A stretch of 64,000 nt of DNA from a bacterium (GCA_024711295.1 JANJTB010000005.1:1-64000); one strand, 5' to 3'; positions 28,089 to 38,401 are shown, counted from the first letter of the stretch. A program made the numbers and translations. The notes: generated by a model not told the origin, from the sequence alone.

Positions 28089-29903
28089 TTAATCAATACT
28101 TAGAACTGCAAGAAATGCCTCTTGCGGAATTTCAATACTGCCTACTTGTTTCATACGTTTCTTACCCTCTTTTTGTTTCTCTAATAATTTTCTTTTTCGG
28201 GTAATATCTCCACCATAACATTTGGCGGTTACATTTTTCCTTAATGCTTTTACTGTTGACCTTGCAATTACTTTAGCGCCAATAGATGCCTGAATGATAA
28301 CTTCGAACATTTGTCTTGGGATTAGGTCTTTTAGCTTATCACAAAGTTTTTTGCCCCACTCGTAAGATTTACTTCTATGAACAATTGAAGACAAAGCATC
28401 AACAGGGTCGCCATTAAGCAAGATATCAAGCTTTACAAGGTCGCCTTTGCGAAATTCTAAAAATTCATAATCTAATGAGGCATAACCTCTTGATGTGGAT
28501 TTTAATTTGTCGTAAAAGTCAAAAACAACCTCTGCAAGAGGTAATTCCCAATGTAGGTCAACTCTTGTTTGAGATAAATATGTTTGATTAACGAGTACTC
28601 CTCTTCTGTCCATACACAATTTCATTATGTTACCGACAAATTCATGCGGGGTTAGAGTCTGAGCTTTTATAAACGGTTCCTGTATCTCTTCAATTTCTTG
28701 CAATTTTGGTAATTCAGCAGGATTATCAACATATAGTATTTCGCCATTAGTTTTAATAACCTTATACCTAACGTTAGGTACAGTGTTTACTATTGTTTGA
28801 TTAAACTCTCGCTCCAATCTCTCCTGTACGATTTCCATGTGTAATAAACCAAGGAAGCCACACCTGAATCCAAAGCCCAAAGCTGTGGATGATTCGGGCT
28901 CGAATGTGATAGCCGAGTCGTTAAGAACCAACTTTGATAATGATTCTCTTAAGTCTTCGAAATCATCGGCATCTGCAGGGTAAATACCCGAAAATACCAT
29001 TGGCTTAACAACCTGAAACCCTTCTATTGCTTTTTCACAACGATTTTTGTCGTATGTTACAGTATCACCTACTTTTGTGTCGTGAAGGTCTCTTATGCTT
29101 GCTGTAAAATATCCAACGTTGCCTGCCTGAAGCTGCTTGGTTCTTTGTCTCGTCATATACAAAATGCCAACTTCTTCAGTTTCATAGACTTTTCCGGTCA
29201 TCATAAAAAGTACTTTTTCATTTTCTCTTAGTGTACCTTCGAAAACTCGGATATTTACTATTACACCTCGGTATGAGTCGTAAATTGAATCATAGATCAG
29301 AGCTTTAAGTGGGGCATTGGGGTCACCTTTCGGAGCAGGAATTCTTTTTACGATAGCTTCAAGTATTTCATGAATTCCAAGTCCTTGTTTTGCAGAGGCA
29401 GGAATAATCTCTTCATCTTTCGAACCTATCAAATCCATTATTTGATGCTTCACTTCATCCATTGTAGTTTGAGCCGATGGTAAGTCAATTTTGTTCATAA
29501 CCGGAATTATCTCGAGATCGTTTCCAATTGCTAAATACAAGTTGCTTATAGTTTGAGCTTCTATACCCTGAGTAGCATCAACTACCAGTAAAGCACCTTC
29601 GCAAGCTGCAAGTGAGCGGGATACTTCGTAAGTGAAATCCACATGCCCGGGAGTATCAATCAGGTTAAGGATATATTCATGACCATCATCAGCTTTATAA
29701 TTCATCTGAATAGCATGAAGTTTGATGGTAATTCCGCGTTCCTGCTCAAGCGGGTTATCGTCAAGAATTTGGTTTGTGACCATTTCACGAGCACTTACCC
29801 TGCCTGTATATTCAAGCAATCTATCTGCAAGTGTAGACTTGCCATGGTCAATATGAGCTATGATGCAGAAATTTCTAAATCTTTCTAAAGGTACAATATC
29901 CAT
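28089..29903 (-). CDS. lepA: Elongation factor 4 (LepA)
   Basis: Ribosomal GTPase that acts on stalled or mispaired ribosomes. 604 residues, typical. G1 AHIDHGKST, switch [17 protein letters not shown]3 [12 protein letters not shown]4 NKIDLP. The LepA-specific C-terminus is present ([19 protein letters not shown] preceded by [12 protein letters not shown]). ATG at 29903; its end lies near the lepB start. The order lepA-lepB-lepB suggests one transcript. Confidence 0.98.
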   Translation of the reverse strand: MDIVPLERFRNFCIIAHIDHGKSTLADRLLEYTGRVSAREMVTNQILDDNPLEQERGITIKLHAIQMNYKADDGHEYILNLIDTPGHVDFTYEVSRSLAACEGALLVVDATQGIEAQTISNLYLAIGNDLEIIPVMNKIDLPSAQTTMDEVKHQIMDLIGSKDEEIIPASAKQGLGIHEILEAIVKRIPAPKGDPNAPLKALIYDSIYDSYRGVIVNIRVFEGTLRENEKVLFMMTGKVYETEEVGILYMTRQRTKQLQAGNVGYFTASIRDLHDTKVGDTVTYDKNRCEKAIEGFQVVKPMVFSGIYPADADDFEDLRESLSKLVLNDSAITFEPESSTALGFGFRCGFLGLLHMEIVQERLEREFNQTIVNTVPNVRYKVIKTNGEILYVDNPAELPKLQEIEEIQEPFIKAQTLTPHEFVGNIMKLCMDRRGVLVNQTYLSQTRVDLHWELPLAEVVFDFYDKLKSTSRGYASLDYEFLEFRKGDLVKLDILLNGDPVDALSSIVHRSKSYEWGKKLCDKLKDLIPRQMFEVIIQASIGAKVIARSTVKALRKNVTAKCYGGDITRKRKLLEKQKEGKKRMKQVGSIEIPQEAFLAVLSID

Positions 29904-30019
29904 TATGTCCTGATTTTGTATGTTTGATTTTATATAATATTTAATAGACGAAACGGATTAAATTTGATTAGATATAATTTATCAAAATATTACAAAATGT
30001 TAAAAATCATAACACTTAA

Positions 30020-30268
30020 TTAATCAGACAGTTTGTCTCCTGCCAATATCTTAATAACAAAAACAGAGCGATGTTTCTCAAATATTGGCTTTACTTCATC
30101 TCTGATAATATCCATAATCAAATTATATTCACCGGAAATCTGGGTGCTTATATTATTTTTTCGTATTGTGATATTCTGGTAGCCTTCCAATTTATGTATA
30201 AAACTCTTAATAATTGGAATAAATTCTTCATTCAGTGGATACAAACTAATATCAACAGTTAATTTCAT
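30020..30268 (-). CDS. YkoF-like thiamine-binding-family protein
   Basis: 82 residues with the pattern VDISLYPLNEEFIPIIKSFIHKLEGYQNITIRKNNISTQISGEYNLI and a C-terminal VKPIFEKHRSVFVIKIL. This strand-helix-strand order is that of the Ykof/MTH1187 (UPF0045) ferredoxin-like family, whose Bacillus member binds thiamine or hydroxymethylpyrimidine. Ligand unproven here; no thiamine genes are near. The gene stands alone between lepA and a lipoprotein gene. Confidence 0.65.
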   Translation of the reverse strand: MKLTVDISLYPLNEEFIPIIKSFIHKLEGYQNITIRKNNISTQISGEYNLIMDIIRDEVKPIFEKHRSVFVIKILAGDKLSD

Positions 30269-30301
30269 ATTTTCAATTGCCTTATAATTTTAAAAAAAAT
30301 A

Positions 30302-30322
30302 GCCGGTAGCAGTGCAACCGGC
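30302..30322 (-). terminator. Terminator of the lipoprotein gene
   Basis: GCCGGT (30302-30307) pairs with ACCGGC (30317-30322). On the minus strand it is followed by a run of T (A8 at 30292-30299 on the plus strand), fitting the end of the gene at 30347-30985. Confidence 0.8.
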
Positions 30323-30346
30323 ATGAAATAGTAAAATACTATAATT

Positions 30347-30985
30347 TTATAATGCTGATAATTTTTTGATATCAATAAGTTTTGCAACTTGTTTTACGAA
30401 ATCCCCACTCGATGCATTGCTTTCTTCTATTGTGAGAATAAATCTTTCTCCAATAGCATAACTCAATTTTGCATTTTTACCGCTTTTTGAATATTCTTCG
30501 AATCCCGCAACAAATTCATTGTCTTGCTTGATTGTACGCTGGTAGCCGTCACTGTTTTCGGTTGATAGTCCTAATGATGCCCAGTAAGCAACACCGGCAA
30601 ACATTGCATAAGCTTCGTTGTAATCAATTAAAGCTACTTTAATATTTCTTCCTGATCCATCCTCAGCAGTGAAATTTCTTTCAGCAGTAGTCATCGAAAA
30701 TCCGGTAACATTTGTTGTCTGGCCTTCAGGTTCTTCAGCTTTAAATCCTGAAATGGAGTTTGGCAGAAATTTTTGCAATTCAGTAAAATGCATAGCTAAT
30801 GTGTCACCTTTAGCGCGTCGTTCGGCAACTCGCTTTTCTGCCTTTTCCATAGACTTCGAGATATTTTCTGCTGCTTCAGGTGCATTCTTCACTGCTTGGG
30901 CTACATTTTTGATCTCTTCGAATTTTTCTCCGCAAGAAATTGTTAATACTGCTAATAGAATTAGTATTGAATAAAACCTTTTCAT
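30347..30985 (-). CDS. Predicted lipoprotein with helical N-terminal region
   Basis: 212 residues from ATG 30985, chosen because GAGGGC lies about 8 bases upstream; another ATG is 6 bases earlier. Lipobox TISC (Cys18). Residues 20-60 form a charged helix (EEIKNVAQAVKNAPEAAENISKSMEKAEKRVAERRAKG), then a compact alpha/beta region with Phe-Thr-Glu and Gly-rich loops (NITGFSMTTAERNF, VALIDYNEAYAMFAGVAYWASLG). The family is common in FCB genomes but has no assigned function that I recall. Its end is marked by a strong terminator. Confidence 0.7.
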   Translation of the reverse strand: MKRFYSILILLAVLTISCGEKFEEIKNVAQAVKNAPEAAENISKSMEKAEKRVAERRAKGDTLAMHFTELQKFLPNSISGFKAEEPEGQTTNVTGFSMTTAERNFTAEDGSGRNIKVALIDYNEAYAMFAGVAYWASLGLSTENSDGYQRTIKQDNEFVAGFEEYSKSGKNAKLSYAIGERFILTIEESNASSGDFVKQVAKLIDIKKLSAL

Positions 30986-31020
30986 AAACATGCCCTCAAA
31001 ATTATTAAACAAATTAAAAA

Positions 31021-31995
31021 TTAATAAATATCTTTAATTAAGTTTACAAATATACTCTTTGTTTTGTTATATTGTTCTTCGTTTATCAATTTTGAAGAAA
31101 ATAAATTTTCAATTGCAGCCAAACTGTTTAGTAAATATACTTTGTATTCAGTATCATGATTCTTCAAACTTAGTAAATGGCTCTCTATGGCTTTTATATC
31201 AGCTCTGGCTATCGGACCTGTAATAGGGAATGGGATTTTTAAGCTATCGTTTTCCATAAATTCTATAAAATTTTCTACTGTGTTTGATAAAATTTTTGGA
31301 ATAAAATCATTTGGAGATATGCCTGATTTAAGTGCAAGCTCATAAGCTGACTTTAATGATGCTAAAGTGTAATTTGATGAGAATACGGCTGATAAATGAT
31401 ATAGGCCTCTGTCAAAATTATCAATTTCATCAACAAACTTTATTTTACCATCAATCCCGATAACTAATTTTGATAAATCATCTTTTATGGAAGCACTACA
31501 CTCACACATCCAGGCAACACCATCGAAAATTTCAATAATCCGTTGAAAATCCAATTCTTCTTTTGAGAAATCTACTTTTTTATCAGAGTTTCGAAATGTT
31601 TGGTAGGGGTGTAAAGATGCTGTACCATTGGAATAAGGTAAAATCTTACCTAAGGTGTTATTTCCCAATACTCCTGAGCAGTGTATCACAGTAGTTTGGT
31701 TCAACCTGTCAGAATGGCTGAGTAAAGATTCTATTACAGAATCGAAATTATTCTCCTGCACTGTGATAAACAAATATGATGGAAAAACATCAATTTCGTT
31801 TACACTATGAACAAAGTTAACTTTATAATTCAATCTGTTTTGGAGCTGATTTGCCTGCTCTAAGTTTTTTACTACAGCAATACCATTCAGACCTTTTGCA
31901 ATCAGGCGCAGCATTAATGCTTTGCCTAGATTACCTAATCCGATTATACCGAAGAATGGTCTTATATCATTCTTTGGTGAAGATTTCGTATCCAT
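31021..31995 (-). CDS. Rossmann-like / DUF2520 protein
   Basis: 324 residues from ATG 31995 (ATG 32004 also possible). FFGIIGLGNLGKALMLRLIAKG is an NAD(P)-binding Rossmann motif. CSGVLGNNTLGKI, GTASLHPYQTF and YHLSAVFSSNYTLASL belong to the DUF2520 dehydrogenase-like family (relatives of 6-phosphogluconate and ketopantoate reductases). Substrate unknown. The start lies within the end of cysS (overlap about 29 bases), suggesting coupled translation. Confidence 0.85.
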   Translation of the reverse strand: MDTKSSPKNDIRPFFGIIGLGNLGKALMLRLIAKGLNGIAVVKNLEQANQLQNRLNYKVNFVHSVNEIDVFPSYLFITVQENNFDSVIESLLSHSDRLNQTTVIHCSGVLGNNTLGKILPYSNGTASLHPYQTFRNSDKKVDFSKEELDFQRIIEIFDGVAWMCECSASIKDDLSKLVIGIDGKIKFVDEIDNFDRGLYHLSAVFSSNYTLASLKSAYELALKSGISPNDFIPKILSNTVENFIEFMENDSLKIPFPITGPIARADIKAIESHLLSLKNHDTEYKVYLLNSLAAIENLFSSKLINEEQYNKTKSIFVNLIKDIY

Positions 31996-33427
31996 CTCGT
32001 GCATCTTTGATGATCCATCCTTCGGATTCTAATTTTTTTCTTATTTCGTCTGCCTTAGCAAAGTCTTTTGATCTTTTTGCATCCCATCTTTCCTGAGCAA
32101 GATTAACTATAGAGTCAGGAATTTGACTGGTTGCATCGGGCTTTGGTTCAAATGAAAATGCCTCGAAAATACTATTTAACTGTTCGAAGAAACTCAGTAG
32201 TTCAGACTTAGATTGCAGGTTGAGTTTTTCAGCATCATTGTTATTAATAAATGAGAAAATATGTGCTAAAGCTTTTGGAGTGTGCAAATCATTTGCAAGC
32301 TCATTAAATGTATCTTCACGTAATTTTTCTGCATTGGCGGTCAGTTCGCCAAATTTGTTATTATCGGCTAATTGCCATATATATTCTTGAATTCTGCGGC
32401 GTGCTTTTTTCTGGGCATCTACGCCTGCGAATGTAAAATTGAGCTTTGTACGATAATGAGCAGAAAGCATAGCAAATCTGATATCTATGGGGTCAATACC
32501 TTTATCGAGAAGGTCTCTGACGGTAAAGAAATTGCCTGCTGATTTTGACATTTTCTCTCCTTCAACCTCAAGAAAATCGTTGTGTAACCAGTAATTTGTA
32601 GGTTCGCACCCATAGCCTGCTTTGCTCTGGGCTATTTCGTCCTCATGATGAGGAAACTTTAGATCAACCCCGCCGGTATGAATGTCGAATGGAAGCCCGA
32701 GTAACTCATATTCCATTGCTGAGCATTCTATGTGCCATCCTGGCCTGCCGGGTAAATTTAATCCATTAATTTCAAAATCCCAAAATGGTTCATTTTCTTT
32801 CTTCTCTTTCCATAATACGAAATCACTTACATTTTCTCTTTCATATTCATCTGCATCAATTCGCACACCTGACTTAAAATTATCGAAATCAATTTTGAAC
32901 AACTTGCCGTAAGTATCAGCAGTACGCCATTTTGAAACATCAAAATATACTGAGCCACCGGAAATATACGCAAAGCCATTATCAATAATTTTTCTTATCA
33001 AATCCTGCATCTCTTCAATAAAATCTGTGGCAGCAGGCAATGCAAAGAAATGTTCGAGGTTAATTCCCAATTTAGATATGTCATCCAAAAACGCATCTTG
33101 ATAAAATTCAGTAAGTACTTTCAGATTATCCAGCTCTGATTCTGTTTGACTTCCCATTTCACTTAACCATGCATCTGAGCCAATTCTGCTGTCCCGAATT
33201 GTTTTATCGTCAATGTCAGTAATATTCATTACCCATTTTACTTCGTATTTGCCAACAGTTCGTAAAACTCTCTGAAGTAAATCAGCAAATAAGAATGCAC
33301 GCATATTTCCAATATGAGCATAATTATAAACTGTTGGACCGCAAGAATACATCTTAACTTCATCGGTAAGCACCGGTGAAAATTTTTCAACTTTTTTTGA
33401 AAGTGAATTGTAAAATGAAATTTCCAT
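31967..33427 (-). CDS. cysS: Cysteinyl-tRNA synthetase
   Basis: Charges tRNA-Cys. 486 residues, normal. Class I signatures: HIGN at 38-41 with the zinc-ligand Cys29 (YSCGPTVYNYAHIGN), HIECSAMEYELLG, FPHHEDEIAQSKA and KMSKS at 292-296 with GNFFTVRDLLDKG. The C-terminal DALR and tail domains are present (RKKLESEGWIIKDARDG). The ATG at 33427 directly begins the family N-terminus. Downstream it overlaps the DUF2520 gene; upstream it is separated from ccmB by about 20 bases. Confidence 0.98.
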   Translation of the reverse strand: MEISFYNSLSKKVEKFSPVLTDEVKMYSCGPTVYNYAHIGNMRAFLFADLLQRVLRTVGKYEVKWVMNITDIDDKTIRDSRIGSDAWLSEMGSQTESELDNLKVLTEFYQDAFLDDISKLGINLEHFFALPAATDFIEEMQDLIRKIIDNGFAYISGGSVYFDVSKWRTADTYGKLFKIDFDNFKSGVRIDADEYERENVSDFVLWKEKKENEPFWDFEINGLNLPGRPGWHIECSAMEYELLGLPFDIHTGGVDLKFPHHEDEIAQSKAGYGCEPTNYWLHNDFLEVEGEKMSKSAGNFFTVRDLLDKGIDPIDIRFAMLSAHYRTKLNFTFAGVDAQKKARRRIQEYIWQLADNNKFGELTANAEKLREDTFNELANDLHTPKALAHIFSFINNNDAEKLNLQSKSELLSFFEQLNSIFEAFSFEPKPDATSQIPDSIVNLAQERWDAKRSKDFAKADEIRKKLESEGWIIKDARDGYEIFTKE

Positions 33428-33446
33428 TTATCTAAAACCTTTTAAA

Positions 33447-34118
33447 TTATTCTTTCCATACAAAATCAAACAGGAAATAAGAGGCAACTGTCATTAAACC
33501 GGAATATGCAAAAAGCATTTGAAAATCATTCCTGACGGATTCAAAGTCCGTTCCTTCGAATGACATTACAGTAGTTTGTATGCCTAAGATTATTACCGGT
33601 AGCAAAATTGGAAATGACAGTACCGGAAAAAGTGCATTCTTGGAGTTCGCTTTTGCTATTAAAGCTGAAATTATTGTTGTCGAGCTTGCTATTGCCAAAC
33701 TTCCAAGCCCAATAGAAAGACCAAATATTAAGAGTGATTTAACCTCAATATTTCCGATAAAAATAAAAAATAATAAAACAGCAATAATATTTAATGACAA
33801 TGCCAACAAAATATTAAAAATTAGCTTTCCGAAAAATATCGCTGATGAGCCGGCAACCATTTTTAAATACAATGATGTTCCACGCTCTTCTTCACTGACA
33901 AATATTTTTGATAGTCCAGTCATAGCCGCAAAAAACATAACAATCCAAAGAATGCCACCAGCTACTGTAGGAGTAAGCAAATCTCCTGCTGTAGCAAATA
34001 CAACCATTGTAATTGTTGTAAGAACAAAAAGCATTACTGCTGATATTGCATAACGTGTCCTAAACTCACTAAGCAATTCTTTATTCAATACAGCTACTGA
34101 CTTTCTAAAAGCAGACAT
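33447..34118 (-). CDS. ccmB: Heme exporter protein B (CcmB)
   Basis: 223 residues with six predicted membrane helices. The N-terminus LNKELLSEFRTRYAISAVMLFVLTTITMVVFA, the stretch VSEEERGTSLYLKMVAGSSAIFFGKLIFN and LLPVIILGIQ are diagnostic for CcmB. It is the permease of the CcmABC cytochrome c maturation system that exports or handles heme. No ccmA or ccmC lies beside it in this window, so its partners must be elsewhere; this lone setting is seen in other FCB genomes. It lies between the envelope gene at 34139 and cysS. Confidence 0.92.
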   Translation of the reverse strand: MSAFRKSVAVLNKELLSEFRTRYAISAVMLFVLTTITMVVFATAGDLLTPTVAGGILWIVMFFAAMTGLSKIFVSEEERGTSLYLKMVAGSSAIFFGKLIFNILLALSLNIIAVLLFFIFIGNIEVKSLLIFGLSIGLGSLAIASSTTIISALIAKANSKNALFPVLSFPILLPVIILGIQTTVMSFEGTDFESVRNDFQMLFAYSGLMTVASYFLFDFVWKE

Positions 34119-34138
34119 GGTTGTTTAATCCTAATATG

Positions 34139-36541
34139 TTAGAGCTGATACTTGATACCAATCAAGAAATTAATATTGTTCACAGTCCACGATGCATCAT
34201 TAATTATATCGAATGGATACAAATTATAACTTGCTTCGGTAAACGCTGAAATTTTATTGAAAACCGGTACTGATGCACCTAATCCACCAAATCCGCCAAA
34301 CCTGAGACTGTTAAGAGAGTTCAAAGAATTTGCTGATGAAACAACTTGTTCTTTATCACCGTTGGAATAAACAAAATTATCAGGAATTGTAATTCTTCTT
34401 CTCAATTCAATATCATTGCTTGCTAGTATGGAAACATTTATTCCTGCTGTAATATACAGAAATCCATTCAGATAATACTCTCCTGCAAACGACAAAGTGA
34501 TATATTTGCTATTAAGTTCAAGATAATGAGTCTCCTGAAATGGTAACAATTGACCTGTTTGGGGGTCGCGTCTATTTGATATTATGCTGTCAGGGGCAGC
34601 TAGTTCACCACCATAGTTATCAAGGGATAATCTGGCAGATAAATAGAGATTATACAAAAATCTTCTTCCAATATACAAGCCGCCAATACCTCCAGTTCCT
34701 GATGCTGTAGTAAATTTACCTGGTACAGATAAATTACCTGAAGATGAAAAGTCAGCACTATGCGAAACTACAGAATATTTTCCGAAAGCACCTACTATGA
34801 ATCCCGGGTCAGGTATACAACTTTTGTTATGACCATGCGAAATAATAAATTCAAACTTGCCTGTATTTTGATTAATAGTATAGCACAAGGTGTACTCAGC
34901 CTGATTATTTGCAACGTCGGATACAAAAAAGTGGATCTGACCGGGTTGGTCTTTAGTTATTGGTGTTATGTCAACCGACAATTGCAAAGTTCCTTCTGTA
35001 AGAGAGGGATGATTAATTTTTATACCCATGCTGTCAGCAATTGAGAATCTTGATAAACCGGTATCATCTGCTCTGTCATCTCTGAGTATTAACACCTGCT
35101 TCTGGTCAATATTTCTTATCTCAGCAGTTGGTGGAGTGTTGTCAATAACAGGTACATATTCAAGAAAAGATTGCCCGCCCATATTGCCGTATGCATCATA
35201 AGCATCAACATCGCCAAAGCCAAACCCGTAAGAGTACATTCCAAACGGTTCTCTTGCTTTTATAAAGTGGGTGCCGAAAGGAACCTGTATAAATCCTATG
35301 GAGTATCTGCTTATTCCTAGTGGTGAAAATTGTTTAGGGTCAATTTTCTTACCATTTAGTTCTATAGTATTAATTGCCCTGGTAGGCACTACTACGTTTA
35401 CAAAGTGATTCCAACTTCCGTTCACCGGTGTAGCAAATCTGTATTGTGTAAGAAATTGCTGTGTAGGGCTAATCAATAACATCATCGGGTCGCCGATAGC
35501 ATCACCATTTTCGTAACCTTGTGAATATTGTGATACAAGCACGGGCTTATCAGCAGTGATTTGCAAATCCTCTTTGGAATTTCTTTCAAGAAAATTTCCT
35601 GCATTTAAAGTAAGTAAATATTTAGTATTTTCAAATATTTTGGTTCCGTCCTGATGTGCAAGAACTCTGTATGTATAGCTTGAACGGCCCTTTAGGCGAC
35701 CTACGTAAAAATGCTTGCCCCACGAAGGAATTGGAGGTAATTGCTCAACTATATGATTACAAGCTTTAATTCTTGGTGGGCCTACAGGTACATAAGTACA
35801 TTCATGACCGCTGAATACCGCTATTTTCTTATTAGATTTAATGTGAGTACCGGTTTGATCTATCTCTCTTTCATTTATTCTGAGCTCACGCAAATGCATT
35901 CTATTAGTTTCTGATCTTACCTGATAAACATCACCTTGGTTAAGCGTCACAACAAACGGTTCACCTCTCTTCTTGCCATTTTGTGTTAGAGAACTTGGGG
36001 TAATGGTTACCATAGTATTGTCTTCTGTAGCTACTATGGCATAAAGTGGAGATAAATCTTCGGCAACATGATATGTCATTACTCTGTATTCGTCACCGAG
36101 AACATTTACAGGCAAACCTAAATATGTATCTGTAGTTTGATAACGTCTGTTTAGGCCATAAACTGATATAGGGAAGTCGGATGTAACTTTTACAGCTAAC
36201 CCACGTTCAATAACCTCAAAGCTTCGCACCATAACTTTATCAGTTAAGACTAAACTCCGAACTGTACCTCCGGGAACGAACAGTTTTTCTTTGTATCCAA
36301 TAGCAGCACATTCAATTTCTACGTTTGCATCTTTATCGCCTGTTATGAAAAGTTCAAGAATCAGAGCATTCTTTGGGCTAGCGGTATCATCTCTGAAATT
36401 CATCATAAAGCAAAGCCAAAACTCATTGCCAACCGGTTGCTTTATGAGAAGTTCCATCTTGTCATCAAGCTTGTCCTGAGCAAATGAAACGGATAAACTC
36501 AGAAGAAATATTATTATTATGGAAATTTTTGAAATTTTCAT
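34139..36541 (-). CDS. IgGFc-binding-like domain plus outer-membrane beta-barrel
   Basis: 800 residues. Signal peptide ends at SVSFAQ. Residues about 30-420 are an IgGFc_binding-like domain (FWLCFMMNF, TYLGLPVNVLGDEYRVMTYH, IKSNKKIAVFSGHECTYVP, VEQLPPIPSWGKHFYV, YRVLAHQDGTKIF), the module known from the human Fc-gamma-binding protein and many FCB surface proteins. An Ig-like part follows. The C-terminal ~230 residues form a Gly/aromatic-rich barrel (FGKYSVVSHSADFSS ... IKYQL). The barrel fused to the adhesive domain suggests an outer-membrane-anchored adhesin. It ends with the Phe-Leu-Ile-Gly-Ile-Lys-Tyr-Gln-Leu strand typical of barrels. No T9SS tail. Confidence 0.8.
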   Translation of the reverse strand: MKISKISIIIIFLLSLSVSFAQDKLDDKMELLIKQPVGNEFWLCFMMNFRDDTASPKNALILELFITGDKDANVEIECAAIGYKEKLFVPGGTVRSLVLTDKVMVRSFEVIERGLAVKVTSDFPISVYGLNRRYQTTDTYLGLPVNVLGDEYRVMTYHVAEDLSPLYAIVATEDNTMVTITPSSLTQNGKKRGEPFVVTLNQGDVYQVRSETNRMHLRELRINEREIDQTGTHIKSNKKIAVFSGHECTYVPVGPPRIKACNHIVEQLPPIPSWGKHFYVGRLKGRSSYTYRVLAHQDGTKIFENTKYLLTLNAGNFLERNSKEDLQITADKPVLVSQYSQGYENGDAIGDPMMLLISPTQQFLTQYRFATPVNGSWNHFVNVVVPTRAINTIELNGKKIDPKQFSPLGISRYSIGFIQVPFGTHFIKAREPFGMYSYGFGFGDVDAYDAYGNMGGQSFLEYVPVIDNTPPTAEIRNIDQKQVLILRDDRADDTGLSRFSIADSMGIKINHPSLTEGTLQLSVDITPITKDQPGQIHFFVSDVANNQAEYTLCYTINQNTGKFEFIISHGHNKSCIPDPGFIVGAFGKYSVVSHSADFSSSGNLSVPGKFTTASGTGGIGGLYIGRRFLYNLYLSARLSLDNYGGELAAPDSIISNRRDPQTGQLLPFQETHYLELNSKYITLSFAGEYYLNGFLYITAGINVSILASNDIELRRRITIPDNFVYSNGDKEQVVSSANSLNSLNSLRFGGFGGLGASVPVFNKISAFTEASYNLYPFDIINDASWTVNNINFLIGIKYQL

Positions 36542-36546
36542 TTTAT

Positions 36547-37371
36547 TTACTTAGAATACATAAAATTTTGTTTATAAACGCCGGAAACAGTCTTTAACAC
36601 AATAAAATAGCTGCCTGAAGAAAGTTTCCAAGAATCAGGTTGGAGTGATAATCTATAATTACCCCTTGGTAGTTTTTTACTTTTGTAGTTTTCTATTTCA
36701 GTTCCATTATCATCTAAAAGAGTAACTTTGAAAATTTCTTGTATATTATCATCAGAATATACTCTTCTACCGTCAATTCGGTATATAGTAAAACTGATTT
36801 CAGATTCCTTATTCAGACCGATAGTAAAGGTAGTCCAGTCATTAAAGGGGTTAGGACGATTTAATCCTAATCCTTCGTTGATACCGGGTACTACAGAGGG
36901 ACTGTTCACAATGATTACACCACCCGTAAGGCCGGCATTGGTGATTATCTGAGAATTATATTTAACATCAAGCGGAACAAAATTTGTAAGAGTATCAGCA
37001 CCTGCAAGGCCCTCAAATTCTACTTCATATACAATTTTTGCTTGGTTCTCAGACTTAACCTCATTTGTAAAACTCATAATTGAATTTTTTAAATTTGAGA
37101 TATTATTAATAAAATTGGAAATGGTGTTTGTGTTTGAGTAAGGAGCTTGGATTCTGATATCTTTAACGTCAATTACATTTGCATCATAAGAAAAAGTGAA
37201 ATCTAAATTTCCAGGATTAATCGCTGTCAAATCACATTCTATAATCAGTTTGCTCTTGATGCCACGCTCTACCGTGATGTCATTTACCTTTACGTTGATG
37301 CTTTGCGAGATTGCGCTTGTTGTTATGATTAAAAATAACAGTATCCTGACTATTTGTTCTTTTATTTTCAT
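36547..37371 (-). CDS. Cohesin-like secreted protein with T9SS-like C-terminus
   Basis: 274 residues. Signal peptide cut near SAISQ. Residues 23-155 resemble a cohesin/Ig-like jelly roll (VNDITVERGIKSKLIIECDL, GNLDFTFSYDANVIDVKDI, ENQAKIVYEVEFEGL). The C-terminus (GLNRPNPFNDWTTFTIGL ... RGNYRLSL ... SSGSYFIVLKTVSGVYKQNFMYSK) has the NPF and G-S-Y-F-I-V-L strands of T9SS sorting domains, with a short insertion. Five bases before the IgGFc-like gene, so probably co-transcribed and possibly its secreted partner. Confidence 0.7.
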   Translation of the reverse strand: MKIKEQIVRILLFLIITTSAISQSINVKVNDITVERGIKSKLIIECDLTAINPGNLDFTFSYDANVIDVKDIRIQAPYSNTNTISNFINNISNLKNSIMSFTNEVKSENQAKIVYEVEFEGLAGADTLTNFVPLDVKYNSQIITNAGLTGGVIIVNSPSVVPGINEGLGLNRPNPFNDWTTFTIGLNKESEISFTIYRIDGRRVYSDDNIQEIFKVTLLDDNGTEIENYKSKKLPRGNYRLSLQPDSWKLSSGSYFIVLKTVSGVYKQNFMYSK

Positions 37372-37618
37372 TCTCTTATTTTAATTTTTTATAATTCACA
37401 AAAATAAACATATTGTTATTAAACTGAATCATTTATTATAAATAAATATATTCGTTTAATGACAAACAAATTGAATTAATTAGATTTTATTCAAAATGTA
37501 ATAACGTTTTAAAGGTGAATTTAAGATATTAATTGTGTGCGGACAATTAAAAAGGTAGCTGTATAAATTGTCAGACTTAGATACATGAAATTAATGAAGT
37601 AACTGCTAAATAAACTAC

Positions 37619-38290
37619 TTAGAATTTAACCCCAATTTGAACATTCATCAAACTTTTGCTCTCTTCTCCTGAGTTGGCACCTATGTAATTAATCTGGTTA
37701 TATGTGCCTTCGATTAACAATGAAACGTTTCTGAGCGGATACTCAAATCCTGCACCTAGCCCGTACCCCAACCTGTTATCAGATGAATTGACAGGTATGC
37801 CAAGACTTATCTTGGAATGATCAGTATTGAATGCTCTGTTGATAAAATTATATGACAAGTTTCCAATACCATAAAGTGAAAAACTGCCGTCATAAAGATA
37901 ATAATTTATTCCTGCGTTAAGTGGATAAATTGTAGTGATAGACTCAATAAATCCTTTATCAGAATTATCAGAAGGTTTGTTGAGGCGGTTTTCTTGTTTG
38001 GCGAATCGTATTAACGAAAATCCACCCCAAAAGACAGCATTTTCGGATAAATTTAAAGATAGTTTTGCAGATATTGAATATCCAGTGCCAATATCGGGGT
38101 AGTTTATGTTTAGGATCGTTGTTACAGTGTCTTGAGTAGGGATTTGATTACTGTCGAAAATGTTTTTTAAACTATTTGACGGCAATGTAATTCCACCAAG
38201 TACCGAGAAGTTTGTTTTTGAAGACAAACCCGATACAGATAGCAGAAAAACAGTAAATAATATAAATAATAAATGCTTAGTGCGTTGCAT
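37619..38290 (-). CDS. Outer-membrane beta-barrel protein
   Basis: 223 residues. Signal peptide (cut near LSSKT), then amphipathic strands (FSVLGGITLPSN, FWGGFSLIRF, GINYYLYDGSFSLYGIGNLSYNF, GYGLGAGFEYPL, MNVQIGVKF) ending in Phe. No other motif. The pattern is that of porin-like or opacity-type barrels (OMP_b-brl). It is transcribed divergently from the OmpA-like gene at 38402. Function unknown. Confidence 0.75.
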   Translation of the reverse strand: MQRTKHLLFILFTVFLLSVSGLSSKTNFSVLGGITLPSNSLKNIFDSNQIPTQDTVTTILNINYPDIGTGYSISAKLSLNLSENAVFWGGFSLIRFAKQENRLNKPSDNSDKGFIESITTIYPLNAGINYYLYDGSFSLYGIGNLSYNFINRAFNTDHSKISLGIPVNSSDNRLGYGLGAGFEYPLRNVSLLIEGTYNQINYIGANSGEESKSLMNVQIGVKF

Positions 38291-38401
38291 AGATTGAACT
38301 GATTACAATATAAACAAATTCTGACAAATTGTTATAACCTTTTAACGTCAATATCGTCTAAATGTTTCACATGAGTTTTTTAAATAATTCGGAGATAATT
38401 A

